The notes beneath the pieces were generated by a model. That model searched no databases, was not told where the DNA came from, and saw only the letters and a program-made list of their open reading frames with translations. The position numbers were made by a program, and so were the translations under genes. Positions 1 through 5,762 of a DNA stretch of 13,541 nucleotides are shown here, one piece after another. Location: contig JBDNDE010000121.1 of NCBI GenBank assembly GCA_046719305.1, positions 1 through 13,541 on the forward strand, in the 5' to 3' direction. Within the stretch, counting starts at the first letter, position 1. Each line of letters starts with the position of its first letter. The stretch comes from RGDT01 sp046719305. GTDB taxonomy: Bacteria > Planctomycetota > Planctomycetia > Gemmatales > Gemmataceae.

Positions 1-2448
1 GACCAGGTTGCCGCTACCACTAATCACGCAAGCAATGGTCGTGCTGGTCGCGTCTCCGATGGTCAACGTGCTGCTGCCTTCGATGACAATCGATGCGGTT
101 GCGACTGCTGCCAACGATTGGATCGTTACCGCTTGCGCAGTATCAGGGCCGGTGATTTCTAATGTCTGCGTGCCGCTGAGGCTGATCGACTCTGCATAAC
201 TACCCGCGTTGACGATAATCGTTCCAGAGGAACCAACAGCAGCTTGGGCAGCGGCAATCGTCGTAAAGGCGTTGAAGCCAAAAATGGCTGGCTGATTGCC
301 TGTGGTGCCGAAATCAGCATCGGCAATAGCGTCGCCGATGATCAATGAACCCCACGTTGGAGAAACATAAGCAACAATCGGTGTTGGGGTCGGAATACTA
401 CTGAGGGTGACATCATTTCCCGTGCCGCCGGCATAGGTGAGGAACCAGTTGCGGCCACCGGCATTGAATTGAAATCCACCTAAAACAGGTGTTACCACCA
501 CCGGGATACCGTTGTCACTCACGGTAGTGAAGGTACCTGAGACGGGATCCGTCAAGTCATTATTGATGATCCTGATCGTTTTGCCGTCTGGGATCGTGCC
601 GCTGCCGGTGAAGATCAGGTTGAGTTGTGAACCGGGCTGAAGCGTGACTGGTCCCGTCACGTTAACCTGATCATAGTCCGTACCTGCGATTGTAGTGCTG
701 AGCGGACGAACAACTTCGATGTCCAGTTTACCTGCCAGTGTGTAGTTGCCCGTGTTGAGGATGCCCGGGCTTAACCCCGGAGCCATCGTACCGCCGGAAT
801 CAACTGTCACTGGACCGGTGATGGTCCCGGTACCGCCTATGGTGCCACCAGATTGTACCACTGTGGGGCGCGTTGTTGTGAAAGAGCCGTTGAAGTAGGC
901 TGTCACACCGCTGGGGATAGTAAACGCATTGCCCGAGCTTGGATTGACGGTTACTGGACTAGAGGGCGTTACGAAAGTGATCGACTGCAGACCACCCAAA
1001 AATCGTTGTACAGTCACGTTTTCAGCATAACCGCTTGATTTGGGGAGAACAGCGACGGTAGTCCCAGTGGGGTTCGCAGCCAACACCGCGATTTGGATAG
1101 TTTGCCAAACCGTCGTACCGCCTAGATGATACGCACCGCGATCATAAGTGTTTAACGGTTCAATCAATTCTAGGGGGGTTAAATTATTCTGCACGAACAA
1201 ACTGTTTGTCGAATCAGACATATTAGAGGTGTTGAAAGTGTTGCCGCTGATAGTAGCGTTGGGCCGACGCACACGCAGTGCAGAGGCGAAAGCTGTTGTC
1301 TCGCCAGCGAACACGTTATTCGAGATCGTTGAACTACTAACATCCAAAGTAACCAGGGTATTACCTTGAGGAGTGGCGGGGATCGGATTTCCAGCATTAT
1401 CTGTGAAACTGATCCCACCAGTCGTTCCTGTGATCTGATTGTTTGTAAAAGTCAGCCCCGTAACATTACTCGGAGTAACACCACCACCATTCCCAAGCAC
1501 AACAAGCTGACGGGGTACGTTTGGTAGGGTGAATTGAGCTGCGAAGCCATTACCAGCCGGGTTGGTACCCACAAACGTCTTACCAGAAAAGATGTTGTTG
1601 CTAATCGTAGCTGTATTGATGTTCGCTCCAAATTCAGCAATCAGGCCGTGATCTCCGTTCGCTTGAACTTCATTATCGATGATGCTCAAGTTTGAATGAT
1701 TGCCAGAGATGTAAATGGCTCCAACCTCGATTGCTGCGGTTGGTCCATCAAACCCAACAATCGTAAAGCCCTTGTTTGCTGCACCAATTTGAACCCCGGA
1801 TGTACTACCTGTGATGTAGATAGTACCAAGACTCACACCGGTAGTGCCAACAATCGTCGTATTTGACCTTCCGCTGACGGAAAGCAAAGAGATCGGCTTG
1901 TCGATGGTCACGTTCTCCGCGTACGTGCCGGCCGCGACGTTGACGGTGCCTCCGGAGGCGGCGAGGTTGACGCCGACTTGAATCTGGCCAGGGGCGGCAA
2001 CGTTCACTGTGTTCGCGTCGCCACTGATGAAAGTCGTAGCGCTGATTTTCTGATTGAGGTTAATGATTTCGATGCCTGTACTGTTTATCCGCACGCCGCC
2101 ACTACTGGCGAGAGAGTAAACTACGCTGCCATCGAAATTTACTTTCTGGTTAGCGTTCGTACCAGAATCGACCAAATCAATGCGATTAATGCCGGTTGTG
2201 TCTACTAATGCCTCTGTGCCGTTTGAAGTGGTTCCCACGCGAATGCCAGCAGTCGAGGAAGTGATAAATGCGTGATCACCTGGAGCGCTCAAGGTAACCG
2301 TCAGAATGCCGCTACTCAACGAGGCAGTGACCGCCGGGACGCTGCGGTCTTCGAGGGTTTCCACATGCAGGCGGCGGTGATGCGGTTGGGGGTGGTGGGT
2401 GGCGAGATCGCGGACCAGACGACGCAGGCTACGTTCAAAGCTAAACAT
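1..2448 (-). CDS. Large secreted beta-helix / autotransporter-repeat protein with LEDR N-terminal motif (3' end beyond window)
   Basis: The frame is open for all 816 codons from ATG 2448-2446 to the left edge, so the C-terminus is missing. The start has a good ribosome site, TAGGAG at 2460-2455, 6 nt upstream. The N-terminus is Arg/His-rich without a classical hydrophobic signal. Residues 27-39 read RLHVETLEDRSVP A, the motif that heads many large planctomycete surface proteins. The rest is rich in Gly, Thr, Ser, Asn and Val. Short parallel beta-helix coils recur (ISNNIFSG near 282, TNNQITG near 335, ISNNVFAG near 375, ISGNTF near 400). An autotransporter-type repeat (GGTGTITGPVTVDSGG...PGLSPGILNTGNYTLAG) lies at about 538-573, followed by TYAGGTGNDVTL near 671-681. 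A G-x-YAE motif occurs three times (near 175, 475 and 752). I infer an extracellular or cell-surface structural or adhesive role. No catalytic residues are evident and the substrate is unknown. Family placement is confident; function is not. Confidence 0.85.
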   Translation of the reverse strand, partial: MFSFERSLRRLVRDLATHHPQPHHRRLHVETLEDRSVPAVTASLSSGILTVTLSAPGDHAFITSSTAGIRVGTTSNGTEALVDTTGINRIDLVDSGTNANQKVNFDGSVVYSLASSGGVRINSTGIEIINLNQKISATTFISGDANTVNVAAPGQIQVGVNLAASGGTVNVAAGTYAENVTIDKPISLLSVSGRSNTTIVGTTGVSLGTIYITGSTSGVQIGAANKGFTIVGFDGPTAAIEVGAIYISGNHSNLSIIDNEVQANGDHGLIAEFGANINTATISNNIFSGKTFVGTNPAGNGFAAQFTLPNVPRQLVVLGNGGGVTPSNVTGLTFTNNQITGTTGGISFTDNAGNPIPATPQGNTLVTLDVSSSTISNNVFAGETTAFASALRVRRPNATISGNTFNTSNMSDSTNSLFVQNNLTPLELIEPLNTYDRGAYHLGGTTVWQTIQIAVLAANPTGTTVAVLPKSSGYAENVTVQRFLGGLQSITFVTPSSPVTVNPSSGNAFTIPSGVTAYFNGSFTTTRPTVVQSGGTIGGTGTITGPVTVDSGGTMAPGLSPGILNTGNYTLAGKLDIEVVRPLSTTIAGTDYDQVNVTGPVTLQPGSQLNLIFTGSGTIPDGKTIRIINNDLTDPVSGTFTTVSDNGIPVVVTPVLGGFQFNAGGRNWFLTYAGGTGNDVTLSSIPTPTPIVAYVSPTWGSLIIGDAIADADFGTTGNQPAIFGFNAFTTIAAAQAAVGSSGTIIVNAGSYAESISLSGTQTLEITGPDTAQAVTIQSLAAVATASIVIEGSSTLTIGDATSTTIACVISGSGNLV

Positions 2449-2454
2449 CACGGG

Positions 2455-2460
2455 CTCCTA
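2455..2460 (-). promoter_or_regulatory. Ribosome binding site deciding the start of the beta-helix protein
   Basis: Reverse complement TAGGAG, 6 nt before ATG 2448. A GTG sits directly before this ATG in the same frame (2451-2449), but the spacing favours the ATG. Confidence 0.6.
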
Positions 2461-2720
2461 TTCGGCGTATTCACGACCAATCGGGTTGAGGAACGTACAA
2501 AACCGCTCCCCCGTTGCACGCGGCAAACTTGGGGGATGGCCAGGGTGGCCAGGGCGAAGCGTCGTTCGTCCAATCCGCAAAATGTTCAGGGGGAGAGCGC
2601 GGGTGGGTGTGGCGACGTTTCGGCGATCACTTTATCAAAACCGTATGAGTCGACTTCGTTCGGCTCGGTTGTTGCTTGCCGTCCGTGACAGGACTCCTAA
2701 AAGGATAGAAGTTGGGGGCT

Positions 2721-2748
2721 ATCTTAATCGGAGTTCTGGTTGCGTCAA
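2721..2748 (-). promoter_or_regulatory. Candidate sigma70-like promoter for the beta-helix protein gene
   Basis: On the minus strand TTGACG (2748-2743) is followed after 16 nt by TAAGAT (2726-2721). The -35 matches consensus at 5 of 6 bases and the -10 at 4 of 6. It lies just beyond the possible terminator of the upstream gene, which is the expected arrangement. Planctomycete promoters are poorly defined, so this is tentative. Confidence 0.3.
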
Positions 2749-2758
2749 GAATAAAATC

Positions 2759-2810
2759 GCTCGGTTGCCGGTTTTCCTCATTTTTTCTGGTCGCTACAAA
2801 GCAACCGAGC
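2759..2810 (-). terminator. Possible hairpin terminator after the anti-sigma/FecR-like gene
   Basis: Perfect 10-bp inverted repeat GCTCGGTTGC (2759-2768) / GCAACCGAGC (2801-2810) with a 32-nt loop. Read on the minus strand, the stem is followed by the T-rich GATTTTATTC. The long loop weakens the call. A second weak dyad, GTGAGGC (2836-2842) / GCCTCAC (2870-2876), overlaps the stop codon at 2875-2873. Confidence 0.35.
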
Positions 2811-2872
2811 AGCACGACCGGTTGTGGCCCCTGGGGTGAGGCACGGATGGCTCCCGGTTGTCCTCCTGAGCC

Positions 2873-4987
2873 TCACGGCCTGGGGCTGGGTTCGGAGGGC
2901 CTCGGCTCCTTGCTCAAGGGGGGAGCCGGCGGTAAGAGACGCTTGTCGATCATCTCGATGATCCGCTTGGCGTATTGCTCCCGCGATTCAGCAGGGAAGG
3001 CTGCATTGAATCCATCGGGGAGCCGAGTGTCCATAGCCAGACGGCTCAGGTGCCAGTAACCCAACTCGGCAATGGCAATGCGGCGATGCTCCAGACAACG
3101 GGCCAGAGAGTAGAAGGTCTCGGGCTTGTTCCAATACTCCGGGCTGAGATCGAAGAGCAACTCGACTAAGGTTTTGGCCTCGCTGTCCTTGTAGCCCCGC
3201 TCCACGAGTAGACCGGTGGAGTTGGTTTTGTCGTAGAGCTTCTTGTAGCGGTTTTGCTCAGCAGAGAGCCAATGACGCAACGCGAAGATGGCAGCTAGGC
3301 GATCCGGGGCGTGAGTGCGTTGTTCGTTGGCCAAGACTTCCAAGAGTCGGCCGGGTTCATCGACCGTAGCGAGAGCGAAGATGGCGGCGATGCGAGCGGC
3401 GACAGAGTCTTTGTCCAAGCCTTCCTTGAGCGCGACGGTGAGCTTGTCGCGTGGTTTGGCTTCAATCAGGGTTTGCAGATTCTTCAGCCCAGCGACGGTA
3501 TCACGCACCTCGCTTTTTTTCGTGCCCTCGACCTCTTCCGGCGTGGGGGGCATTTTGGCAAACTCCTTGAGCAGGGTTGTTCGCTGGGGTGGAAAACTCT
3601 TCCGCTGGCTGTCCCACATCAGCAGCATGGTTTGGTTGCCGTCGGCCTCCAGGCGGTGGCTGTGGAATTCGTCGAGGTCCATCTGGACCTCGCCCCGCAT
3701 GACGAAAAAGACCACCATGGTGCGTGGCGGCTCGGTGTAGGGGTCAGTATCGGGGGTGTACAACCGCACGAGATCGACGCCGACCTCATCGCTGGGCAGG
3801 GCCAAACGGATGTCCCAGACTTCGTTATCCAAGCGCAGGCGAATTTTGCATGGCCCACTCTCCTTGGCATTGCGTAGGTAGATGCGTCCCCGCTGCAGGG
3901 TGAGGTCCAAATCCAGATTCGGCGGTGGAGCATGGAGGGTGACAGTACTTTCCAGCAGCAGATTCATCAGCGGCGATTGTGGAAAGGAAAAGGCCGGCAG
4001 ATGGCCGCGCAGGGCAAGATTCACGCCGGAATGGCCGATGAGGATGGCGGAACAGCCCGGCAAGGCGGTAAGAGTGTCGGTGGAGCGGACGACCTCGTTG
4101 CGCGGGAGGGAAGCCCAGCCCTCGACCGTGGAGCGTGCCAGGACGCAGGCCATCTCACCCAGAGGACCGCGAAAAGTGGCCAGTTCGCGTACGGCGGTGC
4201 TAGGCGGAGCATTGCGGCCGCGCGGCTCTTGGGGTTGAGGCGTTTTGGGCGGATCGACAGGAGTCGGCGGGGGCTTGGGTTGCTCCTGGTCGGGCGGCTT
4301 GGGTTGGTCGTTATCCTTGGGGGGCGACGGCGGGGGGCCAGGCGGTTTGGGGTTGCTGTCGTTGTTGGGTGGCTCGGGTTTGCCCTGGTCCTGGTCGGCG
4401 GGTTTGCTAGCTACGATCGGCTTGCCGGGCTTGCCTGCCAACGACCAGAGAGCAACGCCCAACGCACTAAGCAGTAGTAGGCCGGCCACCGGCACCACCC
4501 AACGCAGCCAGGAACCGCCCAGGGCGAGTTCTTCCTCGTCGTCCAGGCCGTCGACGTTGAGCGTTTTTTTGACTGGGGCGGCTTTGCGATTCCGGAACGA
4601 CTCGCGACTGCGGACCAGTTTATACATGCGTTCCTTGGCCTTGGGCGGCACCAACGCCGGCTCGCCCAATACTAGCGTGAGAATTTGGTGGCAAGCGGCA
4701 ATCTCGGCTAAATGAACATCCGATTCCAAACAAAGCTTTTCGATGTCGGCAACGCGTTCGGAATCGAGTTCGTTGTCGAGATACTCCGCCACGTCATTGG
4801 GATCGAGGGCGGCAGGGCCGCTGGTGGGCGGAGTGGTGAGGCGGCGTCGCCGGGTCACTTGTTTGATGCGGGCGATCAGTTCCTGGGCCGCGTCGCTCTC
4901 GGCGACCTTTTCCCCGATGGATTTAATCTCGTTGGGGCCGAGGGTGTCGTCGAGATAGGCAAGCAAGGTGCGCAAGGTCAGGCGCAT
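2873..4987 (-). CDS. Single-pass membrane protein: duplicated anti-sigma-like N-terminus, FecR-like outer part
   Basis: 704 residues. The start ATG 4987 has GGAG at 4999-4996, 8 nt away. Two similar helical segments open the protein: about 8-45 (LLAYLDDTLGPNE...) and 65-108 (VAEYLDNELDSE...HLAEIAACHQIL). They resemble the anti-sigma zinc-finger fold of planctomycete proteins, but the full HxxxCxxC zinc set is absent. A transmembrane helix spans about 161-184 (WVVPVAGLLLLSALGVALW). A Pro/Lys/Asp/Gln-rich linker (about 186-262) follows. Residues 265-460 look like a FecR-type beta region with alternating beta strands. The C-terminal 480-680 is helical and HEAT-like, and the tail is Pro-rich. The predicted topology is N-terminus inside, the rest outside. 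I infer a regulator that senses envelope state and binds a sigma factor or other partner. No sigma-factor gene is adjacent: upstream is a divergent cytochrome gene and downstream a surface-protein gene. The partner and signal are unknown. Confidence 0.8.
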   Translation of the reverse strand: MRLTLRTLLAYLDDTLGPNEIKSIGEKVAESDAAQELIARIKQVTRRRRLTTPPTSGPAALDPNDVAEYLDNELDSERVADIEKLCLESDVHLAEIAACHQILTLVLGEPALVPPKAKERMYKLVRSRESFRNRKAAPVKKTLNVDGLDDEEELALGGSWLRWVVPVAGLLLLSALGVALWSLAGKPGKPIVASKPADQDQGKPEPPNNDSNPKPPGPPPSPPKDNDQPKPPDQEQPKPPPTPVDPPKTPQPQEPRGRNAPPSTAVRELATFRGPLGEMACVLARSTVEGWASLPRNEVVRSTDTLTALPGCSAILIGHSGVNLALRGHLPAFSFPQSPLMNLLLESTVTLHAPPPNLDLDLTLQRGRIYLRNAKESGPCKIRLRLDNEVWDIRLALPSDEVGVDLVRLYTPDTDPYTEPPRTMVVFFVMRGEVQMDLDEFHSHRLEADGNQTMLLMWDSQRKSFPPQRTTLLKEFAKMPPTPEEVEGTKKSEVRDTVAGLKNLQTLIEAKPRDKLTVALKEGLDKDSVAARIAAIFALATVDEPGRLLEVLANEQRTHAPDRLAAIFALRHWLSAEQNRYKKLYDKTNSTGLLVERGYKDSEAKTLVELLFDLSPEYWNKPETFYSLARCLEHRRIAIAELGYWHLSRLAMDTRLPDGFNAAFPAESREQYAKRIIEMIDKRLLPPAPPLSKEPRPSEPSPRP

Positions 4988-5029
4988 GGCAAAGGCTCCG
5001 AGCAGGACAGCGGATCACAACCGACAGAG

Positions 5030-5035
5030 ATAATA
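5030..5035 (-). promoter_or_regulatory. Possible -10 element for the anti-sigma/FecR-like gene
   Basis: TATTAT on the minus strand (5 of 6 to TATAAT), about 43 nt before the start at 4987. No convincing -35 lies at 16-18 nt, so it may not be a sigma70 promoter. The 181-bp divergent gap 4988-5168 must hold starts for both directions. Confidence 0.2.
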
Positions 5036-5168
5036 GTGGAGCGAACGAAACGGATTCGTACCACAACGCAGAAAAAAGATTGCACGGCCGGACGACCTAC
5101 CGCGGCGGGCGTCGGGCTGCTAGCATTTCCCGGATGTCGCCTGAAACCCCATCACGGAGAAACAACCG

Positions 5169-5633
5169 ATGCTACGCACGCTGCTGACTACCGGCATGGC
5201 CCTACTGTTGCTGAGCCTGCCTGCGTCCGATACCGCAGACGAGACGCCCAAAGAGACCAAGCCCAAAGAGACCAAGCCCAAAGAGACCAAGCCCAAAGAG
5301 ACCAAGCCCTCGGGCCGCCCGCTCTCGAAGGAAGAATTGATGAAAAAGAAGCTCGAACTCAGCCAGCAGATGCTCGCGGCGCTAGCGATCAACGATCTGG
5401 ATAAGACCGCCCAACTAGCCGAGGGACTGTTGGACGTGCGGCGGGCGTTGTCCTGGCGGGTGATCAAGACCGAGATGTACGACGCCCTGAGTGATGATTA
5501 CGCTCGGGCGCTCACCGGCATCATCAAGGCGGCCAAGGAGAAGAACTACGAATCGGCAAAGCTCAACTATTTAGGCATGACAATGAGTTGTTTCAACTGC
5601 CACACCTACGTCCGCGACCGCAAGGATAGCTAA
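5169..5633 (+). CDS. Exported cytochrome c'-like protein with one CxxCH haem site
   Basis: 154 residues. The start ATG 5169 has GGAGA at 5156-5160, 8 nt upstream. Residues 1-20 form a signal peptide (MLRTLLTTGMALLLLSLPAS), so export across the membrane is expected. Residues 27-46 are four PKETK repeats encoded by four identical 15-bp units. From about 52 on the protein is helical and charged, and it ends with the haem motif CFNCH at 141-145, 9 residues before the stop. A C-terminal CxxCH after a helical bundle is the layout of class II cytochromes (c' fold), in which the His is the axial ligand. I infer a periplasmic electron carrier or a small-ligand (such as NO) binder. The redox partner is not visible. 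It is monocistronic, bounded by a divergent gap and by two hairpins. Planctomycetes have many small one-haem proteins of unknown role, and this may be one of them. Confidence 0.8.
   Translation: MLRTLLTTGMALLLLSLPASDTADETPKETKPKETKPKETKPKETKPSGRPLSKEELMKKKLELSQQMLAALAINDLDKTAQLAEGLLDVRRALSWRVIKTEMYDALSDDYARALTGIIKAAKEKNYESAKLNYLGMTMSCFNCHTYVRDRKDS
5247..5306 (+). repeat. Four perfect 15-bp tandem repeats (PKETK units)
   Basis: The unit CCCAAAGAGACCAAG occurs at 5247-5261, 5262-5276, 5277-5291 and 5292-5306 without a mismatch. Each unit encodes PKETK, so changes in copy number keep the frame. Perfect identity points to recent expansion or ongoing slippage. The result is a charged flexible spacer between the signal peptide and the haem domain. 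Confidence 0.95.
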
Positions 5634-5655
5634 CCGCTCCCCAGGCTTGGAGCGG
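5634..5655 (+). terminator. Hairpin directly after the cytochrome stop codon
   Basis: CCGCTCC (5634-5640) / GGAGCGG (5649-5655), a 7-bp perfect stem with an 8-nt loop, immediately after TAA 5631-5633. No T-run follows. The right arm lies in a tandem 10-bp repeat, GGCTTGGAGC (5644-5663). Confidence 0.4.
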
Positions 5656-5668
5656 CTTGGAGCAGAAA

Positions 5669-5703
5669 GGCCGCCGACGCATCCGTGAGTCGCGTCGGCG
5701 GCC
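5669..5703. terminator. Bidirectional terminator hairpin between cytochrome gene and dnaK
   Basis: A 12-bp perfect GC-rich stem, GGCCGCCGACGC (5669-5680) / GCGTCGGCGGCC (5692-5703), with an 11-nt loop. It lies between two convergent genes. On the minus strand it is followed by TTTCTGCT, so it is better placed to end dnaK (stop at 5763). On the plus strand no U-run follows. Confidence 0.6.
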
Positions 5704-5762
5704 GGTTCTGCTGGACGACGGCACACCAGGGAAGATCGACTGCCGTGCCGCTTGTTGACCGG

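Larger units (their letters stand above)
2449..2872. other. 424-bp intergenic region, no supported gene
   Basis: Lies between two minus-strand genes. Short open frames on both strands have no ribosome site, recognisable motif or low-complexity signature, so I call no gene. It holds a 10-bp inverted repeat (2759-2768 with 2801-2810), a sigma70-like promoter candidate (2721-2748, minus) and a tandem TGGCCAGGG duplication (2537-2554). The 9-mer GCTCGGTTG recurs at 2663-2671 and 2759-2767. The expected mRNA of the beta-helix gene would have a leader of roughly 265 nt. Confidence 0.6.

Noticed and set aside
2627..2815. A 62-codon minus-strand frame in the intergenic gap
   Set aside because: No ribosome site, no recognisable motif, and it overlaps the hairpin and promoter candidate.
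2272..2839. Two plus-strand open frames of 138 and 146 codons
   Set aside because: One overlaps the N-terminus of the surface protein and both cross the gap. They are Arg-rich without domains or ribosome sites, as expected of chance frames in GC-rich DNA.
3311..3877. A 188-codon plus-strand frame opposite the FecR-like gene
   Set aside because: Shadow of the minus-strand coding sequence, which has clear domains and a transmembrane helix.
5247..5306. Short tandem units as a CRISPR-like array
   Set aside because: The units are contiguous with no spacers and are in frame within a coding sequence.
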